Positions 1 through 9,120 are shown, counted from the first letter of the stretch. The stretch: 23,951 nucleotides of DNA from Phaeoceros laevis (GCA_049999765.1 JBNGIQ010009335.1:1-23951); one strand, 5' to 3'. Numbers and translations are program-made. Notes: a model not told the origin generated them from the sequence alone.

Positions 1-1151
1 TTAATTAAACTTAATATGCCTAATGCCCAAAAGGGGCATTACGGCTGTAACAAGTGTAACCGCTTCGCGCGGCTGTGACACATATCGTGTTCAAAAGCAC
101 AATACAGTCATTCGATCCTATCTACTTTGCACCCCAGTCATTCAGCTTGCTCAGTATCACTGTCGCACTTTTTGCCAAGTACCTTACCCAACAGTCTTTG
201 TGAAAACTCCCTTGTCCAAGTGTTTTCCTACGCACTCGTCCTCAGCTCACGATTTCCTGGCCCATACTCAGTCAGCTACCAAAATACCCAACAGTTTGCC
301 TGGTTGTTGGCTTTTGCTTGCCTCTGCAACTCAGCTGTCCACCTGCCACTTTAGAAACAGCCATCCTTGTACTCCCTGGCCATCTGTTTGACAAGTCTGT
401 CACACATTCGAGCTTCACTGTACACTGCTGTGTAGAGACAAGGCCTCTTTTGAGCAGGACAAGACAGCTGCGATGTCTCAGCAATCACAGGAAGTGGTAT
501 TTACTATGGCTTACTTGCCTTCCCTCCATTCTTGAACCATTTTTTGTATACTGGAATCTGGTGACTGGTCAAAGTCCTGGCAGTTGTAGCAGTAGACATT
601 GCGGGTCACTAACATCTTGTATGAGAGAACGTATGTATAGGTCTTTTTTGCCCAAATCATAAAAGGGGAGAGTTTACCAAAGGCGCTTCTAGAAACTCTT
701 GCAATGAGCCCACTTGGTACTGATGAGGAGTGGGGGAGGCATGGCTCACCCCCATGTGCCCTTTGCGATCTTGGTAGATGATTTGCAAGCTGTTGGTTTA
801 CAGTCCTTGTATCGTCTTGTGCAAACAATAGAATGCCGCTAAGCAGCAGCCCTGCTAGAGGCAAAAACGTTTTAGTGACTTCCTTTTAATACGCATGTCA
901 TGAAGAAACCCTGAATGATTGGTTGGAGTCTTTCTGCAAAAACAGAGTTAGCTACATTGCTGAAAGCCAGTGTCTACATTTTGCATTTTGTTAGCATTAT
1001 TGCCAGCGACACACCAAGTACCCAGACAAGGCACCAAAGCGCTAGACAGGCATCCATGTGCGCAGCTAGACTGGCTGAAATACAAAAGTATGCTACTGGA
1101 AAAGTCAGGAGACCACCTGAATGGAGTATTGAATGGGAAATACCCCTGTAC

Positions 1152-1284
1152 GAGTGCTGGTGCATCATTATTGTCAAGACCTGGTCAAAATAAAATGACC
1201 ACTGCCATTTTGAAGGGACATGTACAGGATCGAATATACATGTCATGAGTGTTGGTACATCATAGTTGTCAAGACTTGACCAAT
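1152..1284. repeat. Diverged direct repeat, 95-bp spacing
   Basis: A block starting 'gagtgctggtgcatcatt' at 1152 recurs as 'gagtgttggtacatcata' at 1247. Both are followed by 'ttgtcaagac' or a near match and then a TGGTCA/TGACCA-like end. No coding meaning is evident. Confidence 0.6.
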
Positions 1285-1467
1285 GATCAATGATCAACGG
1301 TAATCGTTACCTTGTCTTTGCTAGTGTTTGGCGCTGCAAGTCATACCGACCTGCCTATGTTCTAGCCATAGGCCTCAATGCCTGGACAAGGCAAGTTCTT
1401 GAAAGAGGCAATGTCACAGTTGTTGTCCTTGTCAGATGCCTTGGGCACTCTGTATGTATGTATGAAA

Positions 1468-1494
1468 CGCAAACACACACAAACTGTGTTTGCG
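1468..1494. repeat. Perfect 10-bp inverted repeat (hairpin)
   Basis: CGCAAACACA at 1468-1477 is perfectly complementary to TGTGTTTGCG at 1485-1494, with a 7-nt loop. It sits between TATG-rich runs. No T-tract follows and no gene is nearby, so its function is unknown. Confidence 0.6.
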
Positions 1495-2381
1495 GTATGT
1501 ATGTGTGTCGTGTTTTGATTCAAAATGATGACTATGTGTTGTCATTTTGCTATCTTACCTTATCTCATGTGTGTAATGAAAAAGGTGCAGCTGAGGGATC
1601 TAGTGACTCATCCTCATCCTCATCTAATTTCTCTGTATCCAAACAGTGAAACTGCCTCCATAAGTCCCCACCTGCCATCTTGGCAGTACTCAAAGCTCTA
1701 TCTATCAAATGCCACAGAACAAATCAGTATTTCGGCAATGTGACCCCTCGACCTAACACCTGCAAGATCCAGGCCTCGGCATCCACCAGTGTGTGGAAAC
1801 CCCGAAATACCAGAGCAATACGGGGCCCTTTTGCATAGTTATAATCCTGGAGCTATTGAACCACGGAGTCCCAGGAAGTGTACACTCCTGGCTGCCGCCC
1901 TTTGGCTATCACATAATATGGAAAATCGTGGCATATTGAATGGAATGCACAACATTGTCCAAAAGCAAAAGAAGTTCACCCCTTCCTCTAGATCGAACTT
2001 CAAAGCTTACATCCTCCAAAGCTTACAGCCTCCAGAGCATATAACGGCATATAGCCTCCAGGGTAGTCAATCTCCTGGTTACAGAACCTAGCAGTGCGGA
2101 TACCTAGCAGTCCTGCATCCTTTCACAATCCAGTAGACCCCCACCCAAGGCTATAGGCATACAAAAACATGCATTCATGTGCAAGCCTGGAGGCTTGCAG
2201 CCCTACAAATCTACAAGCTTGCAGGCCTACGCCATATCAACACTACCATCTGTCTGCCATACCAACACTGCCTTGTAGCCTAGCAATGCAGGCTGCAAAC
2301 TTCAGCTTCCTGAGTTTGTGTAGTGTAGTCTTCAAGGAAGTAGTGGCAAGGTTGCCCCTATGCCCAGCCTATTGGTAATCC

Positions 2382-2511
2382 AGGCTTGCGCTAACAAGAG
2401 GTTGGAGAAGCCCTTGAAGATGGCGCCAGGAAAACGGTCAACCTGTTCTAAGCAAGCTGACTACGATTGGTAGATCCTTGGAGCCTGACCTTTGATGACA
2501 ACATAGAACAT
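2382..2511 (-). pseudogene. RNase H1 hybrid-binding (viroplasmin-like) domain fragment
   Basis: The minus frame reads FYVVIKGQAPRIYQS, then a TAG stop at 2461-2463, then SACLEQVDRFPGAIFKGF and ...LLLAQAWI. This follows the RNase H1 N-terminal hybrid-binding fold (also called caulimovirus viroplasmin domain): a YVV..G..P.IY.SW start, C..QV..F.GA.(Y/F)K.F in the middle, and an A.AW end. The stop falls where the family has the W of 'SW', a TGG to TAG change. In eukaryotes the domain binds RNA/DNA hybrids, usually ahead of an RNase H domain. No RNase H catalytic domain is visible downstream. The frame upstream (to 2679) is open but unrecognised. It is probably a decayed retroelement or host fragment, and there is no sign that it is part of a virus. 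Confidence 0.55.
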
Positions 2512-2619
2512 ACCTGGAGCTCCGATGGGATGAGAATGACCAACGGAAACCAAATCATCTAATTCCTCTTGAAGACCTGGTCTTGAACTTTGCAGCTCCG
2601 AGTTGATACTTCCAGTGCT

Positions 2620-2765
2620 CCTTAAAACATACAACTCCTGGCAAACATACAGTTCCGAGCATACAACTCCTTCTAGCATACAGCTCCTGGTATGCAGCGC
2701 GTTCTAGCATACAACTCTTGGCAAACAGCTCCTTCTAACATGCAACTCCTGGTATGCAGCTCCTC
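2620..2765. repeat. Short-period tandem repeat (catacaactcctgg type)
   Basis: Units beginning 'catacaactcctgg', 'catacagttccgag', 'catacaactccttctag' and 'catgcaactcctgg' follow one another with a spacing of about 15-32 bp. The copies are imperfect, as in an old minisatellite. Confidence 0.6.
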
Positions 2766-2810
2766 TGCACATCGAGCACAGTTCTACAGCCTGACAACCG
2801 GTGTATCAAT

Positions 2811-3098
2811 TCATGTAGAGGCACCAGCGCTACGGTCCGCCTCCTGCACTTCCTGCATTGCAAGTTGCATAGCACGACCAATGAGTGCAGATGCCTCCCG
2901 CTTACCAACCATGTTAGAGAAGTGATGAAAAGCGACCAAAATTTCCTCTGCTGTTCGAGGAGCAGGAAGATCCTGGTGTATGGTTTGACAGAGAGTAATC
3001 CAGGAAGCTGGTGGTGGCGGAGTGACTTGAGGAATGGTAGCTGTGGCAGGGTTTGTAGTAGTGGATGTGGTGTCACAACCACTGCGTGTAGTCACCAT
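2811..3098 (-). CDS. Gag-like N-terminal ORF of a retroelement (fragment)
   Basis: A 95-codon minus-strand frame starts with MVTTRSG at 3098 and continues with a Thr/Pro-rich linker, then a helical stretch (ILVAFHHFSNMVGKREASAL...). A start of the form MV(T/V)TRSG is common in plant Ty3/gypsy gag proteins, and a second example occurs at 18031 on the plus strand. No zinc knuckle or protease follows. The frame ends in a stop, after which the sequence is the short tandem repeat. The assignment to gag is an inference from the start motif and composition. A host protein N-terminus is possible. Confidence 0.35.
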   Translation of the reverse strand: MVTTRSGCDTTSTTTNPATATIPQVTPPPPASWITLCQTIHQDLPAPRTAEEILVAFHHFSNMVGKREASALIGRAMQLAMQEVQEADRSAGAST

Positions 3099-3249
3099 GA
3101 AGATTGTCTGCGTCTGTAGTGAACAAAGATCCCCACCAGTGTCTTGCAGTCTGTAGTCTCACATAATTCCGCAGGCTGGCATCGCCTTGTAGCCTTGTGG
3201 GACAGCCACACAAAGTCCTACACAAAATCAAGATCCTCCACAATGATCA

Positions 3250-3745
3250 AAATCAAGATCCACAATGAGCTCGTACTCCAATAGCACCGGTTGCCTAGCA
3301 CCCCCTCCAATAACTTAAAGCTCCGCCACGACTCTTTAATCGCACAGCCTCCTGAGAGCTACAGCCTCGTATCGGATAGAAACTGCAGCCCCACATTGAT
3401 GCACATTCCAGCCCAGCCCGCAGCAGCCCTCTAACGTCTCACACAAGTAGTGACGCTCAATACAGAGACGGTGGAGACAAACAAAATAGTAAGGAATTGT
3501 GAACACCAAAGTTCCACAGAAGGAAGGAATCAAGAGCTTCCACAATGGGCCCGCAACTCCAAGGGCATCTGTTGCCGAGCAGCTCCGCCACAAATTTGGA
3601 GCTCCACCACAACTCTTTAAGTACGCAGCCTCCGGAAAGCGACAACCTCGTAGCGTGTAACAGCTTCAGCCCCACAATGACACACAGTCCAGCCCTGTCC
3701 ACAACAGCTATCTGACGGTGCACAGCCTTGTACAGTCTCCTTCCT
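3250..3745. repeat. Two-copy direct duplication, about 280-bp period
   Basis: About 3250-3440 recurs, diverged, at about 3528-3740. Shared blocks in the same order are 'tccaatagcaccggttgcc' / 'tccaagggcatctgttgcc', 'agctccgccacgactcttta' / 'agctccaccacaactcttta', 'cagcctcc.ga.agc', 'cctcgta', 'cagccccaca' and 'ccagccc'. It may be LTR-internal or leader sequence of a decayed element, lying upstream (in minus sense) of the gag-like ORF at 3098. No TG...CA ends or primer-binding site were found to prove it. Confidence 0.55.
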
Positions 3746-3885
3746 TAAAAGCAGGACGTCATTCAGGTAGGAAACATGTATGATGTACCTGCTGAGATAG
3801 GCTAATGTGATCGAGTTCAACAAAACGTGAGGTAAGCTGGTGTAGAGCAAAGTATGCAAGGAGCAGGAAGAAGAAGATAGTTATG

Positions 3886-4880
3886 ACGAGTTGAAGGGAT
3901 GGAAATGTGAAGAAGTGTCGGATCTGAGGGAACGAAGAGAGAAAAAAGGCATGTGGCATATGAAAATGAGAGTAGCTGATCTTCCTTGTAGTCAGGTTGA
4001 AGAGTTTGTAGCCCTTCACCCCCTCGGTGTACCCGACGAAGATGAGTTTTGCAGCTTTGAAGTCCAACTTCTTCCTAGTCTGGACAGGTACATGAATATA
4101 TGCTGGTGAGCCAAATACTCTTAAATGATTAATTCTTGGCTTTGTACCCGTCCATCTTTCATAAGGGGTGGCTCCTTTAAACGCTTGGGTAGGAAGTCGA
4201 TTCTGAATGTAAGTTGCTGCAGAAACGGCTTCCACCCAGTATCCTTTTGAGAGCTTGGCTTGATGCAGCATGCTCTTGGCTCCTTCTTGGACATATCGGT
4301 TCTTCCTCTCTGCTAGAGGGTTCTGATCAAAGGAGTAGGCCACAGTCAGCTGCCTGGAGATGCCTTCTTTTTCACATTAATCTCAAAACTCGCCCATGGC
4401 AAGTTCTCCTGCATTATCACTCCTTAGGGTCTTTAACTGATGCCCTGTAAATCTCTGTGCATGTTGCAGGTATTGGATAAACCTGTCAAGTGCCTGACTC
4501 TTATGAGCAAGAAAGTAAGTTAGTGTAAACCTACTCCAATCATCTACTATGACCATAAAATAATTAGCACCGCCCAAGGAGGTGGTGGACACAGGACCAC
4601 ACAAATCTGTGTGTACTACCTCAAGAAGGTGTGTGGCTCGTGTGGCGTCAGTGTTTTTGTGAGGCAACTTGTGATGTTTGCCAAAAGTACATGATTCACA
4701 AAACACATTGTCAGGGACTGAAAAAACTAGCTTATCCTTATACAAGTCAGAACTAACTACTTGTTTGAGCCAAGGAAAATTGGTGTGGCCTAGGCAACAG
4801 TGCCACAAGAAAGATTCTTCACTTGAGGTGATTCTTCTTGCAACTGCAGCAATTTCAATGTGACCTTCTTTAGGCTGCAC
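3886..4880 (-). pseudogene. Copia integrase (GAG-pre-integrase, zinc binding, DDE core)
   Basis: The first frame (4880-4383) holds the pre-integrase zinc domain (FLWHCCLGHTNF ... CESCTFGKHHKLPH), then the catalytic core: first Asp in VVHTDLCGPVS, second Asp in LRSDNAGEL. A stop and frameshift at about 4345-4385 follow. The next frame (from 4343) carries the third acidic residue in NPLAERKNRYVQ, then PYERWTGTKPRINHLRVFG and KLIFVGY, all typical of the copia integrase C-terminal half. After a further shift at about 3965 only a short stretch (SLRSLRSDTSSHFHPFNSS) remains before recognisable coding ends. Integrase would insert the cDNA; this copy is broken. Confidence 0.9.
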
Positions 4881-5092
4881 CTTGTTGATGGAGAAGTTGA
4901 GCGCATGTACTAGTCATGGGAAGTTGTNNNNNNNNNNNNNNNNNNNNNNNNNNNNNNNNNNNNNNNNNNNNNNNNNNNNNNNNNNNNNNNNNNNNNNNNN
5001 NNNNNNNNNNNNNNNNNNNNNNNNNNNACCTTCTTTAGGCTGCACCTTGTTGATGGAGAAGTTGAGCGCATGTACTAGTCATGGGAAGTTGT
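4863..5092. repeat. Identical 65-bp repeats flanking the gap
   Basis: 4863-4927 and 5028-5092 match over all 65 bases, beginning 'accttctttaggctgcacc' and ending 'gggaagttgt'. Reading the minus strand through a single copy keeps the copia frame from protease to integrase, broken only by one TGA. A collapsed or duplicated assembly join explains this best. Confidence 0.95.
4928..5027. other. Assembly gap of 100 N
   Basis: Exactly 100 N residues, the conventional placeholder for a gap of unknown size. The 65 bp on its left (4863-4927) and the 65 bp on its right (5028-5092) are identical, so the gap may be an artefact of an unmerged overlap. Confidence 0.99.
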
Positions 5093-5500
5093 TGTACACG
5101 ACTTGTACATGACTTGGAACATGACTTGTATAAGCTAGCTTGTACAAGTCGTGTACCGGTACTCCTCTTGCTAGCTCAGACTTGATGCTGCCGGTTGAGG
5201 TAATCACACAGTCTTCATTTTTGAAGTTGACTTCAACTTTATGCTGCTTGCACAGGTGCCGCACCGACACCAGGTTCTTTGCCATCTGTGGCACAAGCAA
5301 GACTTCTTCGAGCAGCAACTCTGCTCCATTGGCCAGCTTCACACTCACAGTACCCGTACCTTCAATGAGCAGGCCACTATCGTCTCCTAACAGCACATAT
5401 TGTTTTGGTGGTCCTTTCCTCACTAAACAAAGATTTGGTGTTGTAGATGTGAGCCGAATCCCCAGAGTCAAGAAACCAAGAGTGCCTACCTATGGCTGAG
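5079..5500 (-). pseudogene. Copia aspartic protease region
   Basis: In the minus strand near 5430-5470 one frame reads WFLDSGDSAHIYNT, matching the copia protease active site, where the DSG(A/D)S Asp is catalytic. The sequence then shifts into the frame that is open to 5079 (LCLVRKGPPKQYVLLGDDSG...; LLEEVLLVPQMAKNLVSV), typical of the protease body and its C-terminal V..VP....NL.SV motif. The frameshift between active site and body inactivates it. The frame ends at a TGA just before the assembly gap, in a segment that is repeated on the gap's other side. Confidence 0.85.
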
Positions 5501-5574
5501 TGTACCATGTAGACTGCCAGAATGACATGGGATCTTCTCGGTTGCATGGCAGTGTTTGCTTCTGGTGGTGCAAG

Positions 5575-6436
5575 TCAACGTGGCTCGCCCGCTTTCTTCT
5601 TTCGGCATTCATGCTCGTGATGGCCGGGAAATTTACACGAGTTGCAGTTGCCCTTCTTGCGTGGAGAAGTAGAGGCTGATCCCGACCAGTCTCTACTTGG
5701 AGCTTGCTTCCTTGGTGGCCATGAAGGGCGGCCAGTTTGAGGTCGTCTTCTTCCCCTCCCCCTTGATGTGAACAACACTCTGTTGTTTGAATTCGAGGAC
5801 GCTCCTCTGGTGGAGCGATGTGAGGACTCCTCTTCAAGCAAGGCTCCTATGATTTCTGACAGGACCTGCAGGCGCTGCTGCTGCTGCTCGCAAGGTTGCA
5901 TTTTGGGTACTCACAAAATTCCTGTAGCGTTCTGGCAGGGACATTAGGAGTGCGACTGCCGCTTGGAGCTCAGAAACCTTCGTGCCGGCCGACGGCAACC
6001 GCTGCCTTAGGTGGCAGAACTTCATGATGTGCTCTTCTACCGTCTCTGAATCCTTCATGCGCAGATTCCAGAAAAGACGGCTGGCTGAAATAATCGACGT
6101 TGAGTTCGTTGTTGCGAAGACCTGATGGAGGGACGCCCAAGCTTCGGCTGTGGTCTCGGCGTCGTCGACGTGGTGCATCATTGAGCTGTCCAGCGCTGAC
6201 TGAAGCAAGGCTCATCCACGCAGGTCGGTCTTCTCCCACTTGGCGACAATGTCCAGGGCTGCCGTTGTGGCGGCGGGCTTGGCGGTTGCGCCAGAAGCCA
6301 CATCCCACAGGTCCTCAAGTTGGAGAAGAATCTTCACCCTCTGCATCCAGACATTGTAGCCGGTACCATCAAACCGGTCTCTGTCCTTGAAGTCTAACTT
6401 GATGCTGGTCAGGATTGTTGGCGCCGGATTTGCCAT
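5575..6436 (-). pseudogene. Copia gag with zinc knuckle (broken)
   Basis: Gag most likely begins at ATG 6436 (MANPAPTILTSI...), then has RFDGTGYNVWMQRVKILLQ, the classic UBN2/copia gag start in which FDG.(N/G)Y..W is conserved. The frame meets a TGA at 6212-6214 and resumes in the same frame (LLQSALDSSMMHHVDD...; SLPERYRNFV). Near the GCA repeat at about 5880 the frame shifts to the one carrying LSEIIGALLEEES, an Arg/Gly-rich linker, and a CCHC zinc knuckle (CNSCKFPGHHEHEC, spacing C-X2-C-X4-H-X4-C) at about 5600-5650. The protein would package element RNA in virus-like particles. At least one stop and one frameshift make this copy inactive. Confidence 0.85.
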
Positions 6437-6504
6437 GACTGTAAATGGAAATGGCTCCCTCTTTGGTGATCCCGATCGGACCCTCCTCTTGGCACGAGGG
6501 TCCT

Positions 6505-7317
6505 TTATAGGTTCGCTCCCATTTGGCTCTTGAGACTGCCCTCGACGCCCTCTACAAAACATTCGCCGGTTGCCTCCACATACTGGTCCAAACAGCTTTG
6601 TTTGGATGCGTCAACTGCTGCCGGCTCCAATGTTGGGTTGACCAATTTGCTTTCTACCAGCTTTGTCAAGAGAAGGAGTTTGGCTGACTGCTGGTCTCTA
6701 TGCAGATTGGAGACCTGATGAGACAGGTTGGCTATTGCTTGATGTGCTCTTGAGACAGAAATCTTCAGATCTTTGACCGAAGCTAGAAGATCTAGTAACT
6801 GGGTTCTACAATAGGAGGACAGAGAATGGACGAGGGACTGAAACTCCGACTCTTCATGTGCAGGGTAATTTGAGAGATTTGCTCCTCTTGATGCGCAGTT
6901 GTTGCAACAGTGTAGAGGTGGTGATGGACTAACAAACCTGTGTTGTGGTGCATGACAATATCCTCTACCACGCGAGGACTCAAGAGCGTGCCATTGGGAA
7001 GGGTGTTGTGAGTGTTGGACAAGGTGAGGCGCCGACTGTTGGCACCTTCTTTGAGGCATTGATGTGCAGATTTGCTTCACAGATCAGGTCCTGATGCTGC
7101 GCTTCCTCAACACTCTCACTCTCTTCTTCATGGGGAAGGTTAGCGCAGGTTTGTCCTCTGCGGTGTTGTGGCAAAGCAAGAACGAGTGAAGGTGCTCAAA
7201 GACAGCGGGATCTCTTTGTGAATGACGTTGTGCGACCATAAAAGCGAGATCGGGATTCATCAGAGATAGCAGAAGGGCGAAGCACCCAAAGCTAGAATCC
7301 ACAATGCTAGGATCCAT
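6505..7317 (-). CDS. Leader ORF of the copia element, one in-frame stop
   Basis: A reading frame opens at ATG 7317, immediately after the primer-binding site (MDPSIVDSSFGCF...), and runs about 270 codons to 6505 with a single TGA at 7084-7086. It therefore lies before gag, in a different frame from gag. The first part is hydrophobic then basic (KKRVRVLRKRS). The second part, around 6600-6850, is rich in Leu, Ser, His and Gln with heptad-like spacing (LLDLLASVKDLKISVSRAHQ...), suggesting a coiled coil. I recognise no family. Most copia elements begin gag shortly after the primer site, so this 880-bp leader is unusual. It could be a captured host fragment, an extra element-encoded protein, or chance open frame. 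Confidence 0.4.
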
Positions 7318-7318
7318 G

Positions 7319-7330
7319 GCTCTGATACCA
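7319..7330 (-). promoter_or_regulatory. Primer-binding site (initiator tRNA-Met)
   Basis: The minus strand reads TGGTATCAGAGC directly after the LTR's terminal CA. This is the sequence complementary to the 3' end of plant initiator tRNA-Met that primes minus-strand synthesis in many Ty1/copia elements. The next bases give an ATG at 7317 that opens the leader ORF. Confidence 0.95.
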
Positions 7331-7546
7331 TGTTAAGTAGTAGGATCGATCAGAGCGCAGATTTTAGAGACGCGAGAGTGCAAGAAGAAAGAAGATTCAT
7401 TGTGTGTCGCACACGCGGCGTTTTATGCCGCGGGATGTTCAGGCGGTTAGCCGTTGGCCGTTGATGTGAATCATGTCCCCATGAGGCACGGGAACGATTC
7501 ACATCTCGACCTAAAGTGTTCGGCTATCTATTTGCACTTCCTAACA
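7331..7546 (-). repeat. Copia LTR (5' LTR)
   Basis: The LTR is bounded by TGTTA...TAACA termini: in minus sense it starts TGTTAGGAAGTGC at 7546 and ends CTACTTAACA at 7331. It abuts the primer-binding site exactly, which fixes the inner edge. At 216 bp it is within the usual range for short copia LTRs. An internal inverted repeat, GATGTGAATC (7463-7472) with GATTCACATC (7496-7505), may be a promoter element. No second copy was found elsewhere in the window, so a target-site duplication cannot be tested. Confidence 0.8.
7463..7505. repeat. Inverted repeat inside the copia LTR
   Basis: GATGTGAATC at 7463-7472 is perfectly complementary to GATTCACATC at 7496-7505 across 23 nt. In minus sense it lies upstream of a CATAAAACG box that could act as the LTR TATA element. 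Confidence 0.6.
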
Positions 7547-8046
7547 CTGCCCTCATCAAGTGAGGGGACAGTTACTACGTCGCTACTCGCCATGAGATAT
7601 TTCCAGTCGGCCTCTTCCCGTTGCTGGCTTCGTATGGTGCCCGTCCAAAAACAACACTCCTCCAGTTCATGACTTTCATCCCAAGATTCCTCCACACTCT
7701 TAGAACCTGCTGTGTGCGGGTACAATTGAATGAACGCCTCTATGTTCTAATGCATCGCCGCCAGCTTCGGTGGAATTGGCTCTTCCTTGTCATGCCGACG
7801 ATGGATTTCGTCCACCACAGCATCCGCCGCCGCAAGGCTACAATTGTAGCCTCTCGCAGCTACACCCGCTCCTACTGCCAGTAACGACCCGTCCAATCCC
7901 CCAGATGAAGGCACCCTGTCCTCCGATTGTTCGCATGCTTTGTCATTGCATCCGACTGTGCAGCCTGAACGTGCCTCCTCACCGCTCTTCTGTTGCTGGC
8001 TTCTTGAACTCGAGCCAAGGATCTTGATGAAGGGGCTTTCACGCCT
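7531..8046 (-). CDS. Unrecognised open frame abutting the copia LTR
   Basis: A minus-strand frame is open for 172 codons, from the stop at 8047-8049 down to 7528, except for one TAG at about 7748. It reads like coding sequence: a Ser/Gln-rich start, then LLAVGAGVAARGYNCSL, AAADAVVDEIHRRHDKEEP, then WDESHELEE and ADWKYLMASSDVV. The last few codons lie inside the LTR, so the LTR appears to have landed at the end of this frame or to have cut it. I cannot assign a family. It could be a host exon or the end of an older retroelement polyprotein. Confidence 0.3.
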
Positions 8047-8530
8047 TCAGGCTCTTGATAAGCCAGGTGTTGCATTCACATTGTCAGGATCTAAGTTGTC
8101 AGGGAACTGTGCCTGCACATCTGTTGTCGGGGCACAGCGTTGAATCACCCCAACCATCACCTACGGTAGCCAATACTGCCAACGGACTACTCCGGCTACA
8201 TCCTAGGGGACCATGATGCCGATTCTCCACAAGTCCTTCGCTGGCTTGGGGCGCTCCTGATCTGGGTCACACTTCTGGGCCTGTCAATGCGCTCGGCAGG
8301 TCTGGACAGTCTTGTACCACGCCTGAAATGCCATCTGAAGCGGCTGAGTCCCTGTGTGGCTCCCGTAAGTATAAATAGCCCATTCTTGCCACAATCTGTC
8401 CAAGATCCAAGCCCTTCAGGCCTGCCACCACTCGGCCTCCCTGATTTTTGCTTCCTACCACCGCCTTGTAAGATGCAGGATTATAAATTGTTGGGGGAGT
8501 ACATACTGAACCTATAGCTTGGTGGACAGA
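8047..8530. other. No recognisable gene
   Basis: About 480 bp between the unrecognised open frame and the GACGT-rich tract. Short frames are present on both strands (for example minus 8461-8267), but I see no family motif, repeat or RNA gene. Confidence 0.4.
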
Positions 8531-8542
8531 AACTAACCTTCA

Positions 8543-8772
8543 ATGACGTGGATTTCAAACAAGCTTGAGCAAACGTTTGCTCAGACGGTGAAGACGTTGA
8601 AGTCCAAGATAGACAATGATGGGAAGATCCCCGAGGCAATGACGTCGGTGCCTGATGCTACCAACTCACACGCAACACCCATGGTGAGAAACCACCAACT
8701 CCGGACGTGACGCCGCCCGACCAAGTAGCTAAGGAGAACAGGGACGCACCACCGGAGGAGCCCAAGACGTGA
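8543..8772 (+). CDS. Short coding-like ORF, unrecognised
   Basis: ATG at 8543 opens a 55-codon frame ending TGA 8708-8710 (MTWISNKLEQTFAQTVKTLK...). The adjoining frame from 8710 reads TPPDQVAKENRDAPPEEPKT and stops at 8770-8772. The composition (Lys, Glu, Thr, Pro) is protein-like, and a single frameshift would join the two into about 76 codons. No family is recognised. It may be the remnant of a larger ORF. Confidence 0.25.
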
Positions 8773-8780
8773 CGATCCTG

Positions 8781-9000
8781 GCGTCCCATCTTTAAGTAGA
8801 TGCAGGCAGGCAGGGAGGGTAGAGACAGGAAGTATAGTGGGAGATAGTTGAATAGGACGTCAGTGTTGGTTTTGAGACGTCATGTGAGATGACGTCCCAT
8901 CTTTAGTAGACGCAGGCAGGCAGGGAGGGTGGAGATAGGAAGTATAGTGGGAGGTATTTGAATAAGACGTCAGTGCTAGTTTTGAGACGTCATGTGAGAT
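8781..9000. repeat. Two-copy 110-bp tandem repeat
   Basis: 8781-8890 and 8891-9000 are near-identical adjacent copies. Each starts cgtcccatcttta, has gcaggcaggcagggagggt, aagtatagtgggag and gaata.gacgtcagtg, and ends gagacgtcatgtgagat. Each copy carries GACGTC palindromes. Confidence 0.9.
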
Positions 9001-9120
9001 GTCAGTTAGTATATAATGGTGTAGACGTGAAGTCTAGACGTTAACATATAGACGTGACATGTAGACGCTGACATGACGTGACGCTGACGTGACGTGTCAA
9101 CACTGACGTGGTTGATGATT

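Larger units (their letters stand above)
1..2370. other. No recognisable gene
   Basis: I read both strands here and found no domain I can name. Short open frames exist (for example minus 511-864), but none shows a family motif. Small structures are present. A diverged direct repeat of about 38 bp lies at 1152-1190 and 1247-1284. A perfect 10-bp-stem hairpin lies at 1468-1494. A short TCC-rich run lies near 1608-1626. Between about 1980 and 2240 there are loose repeats of 'agcctcca' and 'gcttgcag' type. The stretch is best read as decayed intergenic or transposon-derived DNA. Confidence 0.5.
3886..7546 (-). mobile_element. Ty1/copia retrotransposon, degenerate and 3'-truncated
   Basis: The element reads right to left: LTR (7331-7546), tRNA-iMet primer-binding site (7319-7330), leader ORF, gag, zinc knuckle, protease, GAG-pre-integrase and integrase. 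This protease-integrase order is the Ty1/copia order. Coding stops being recognisable near 3886, just past the integrase C-terminal region, so reverse transcriptase, RNase H and the second LTR are absent. There are several in-frame stops and frameshifts, and a 100-N gap between protease and integrase. It cannot move by itself. The missing 3' part could have been lost by deletion or replaced by the sequence at 3250-3745. Confidence 0.9.
8540..9120. promoter_or_regulatory. GACGT-rich tract
   Basis: Seventeen GACGT pentamers occur on the plus strand in about 580 bp, many as TGACGT or GACGTC, the cores bound by plant bZIP (TGA/ACGT-type) factors. The densest part is 9020-9115, with alternating tgacgtgacgctgacgtgacg. 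Whether this is a regulatory region, for example an LTR enhancer, or only repeat expansion cannot be decided here. Confidence 0.4.

Noticed and set aside
272-864. Minus-strand frames of 70 and 117 codons
   Set aside because: No recognisable domain, and neighbouring frames are equally long, so chance frames cannot be excluded.
2382-2511. Integrated caulimovirus
   Set aside because: Only the hybrid-binding domain is seen. No movement protein, coat protein or pararetroviral RT is nearby, and the domain also occurs in cellular RNase H1 and retroelements.
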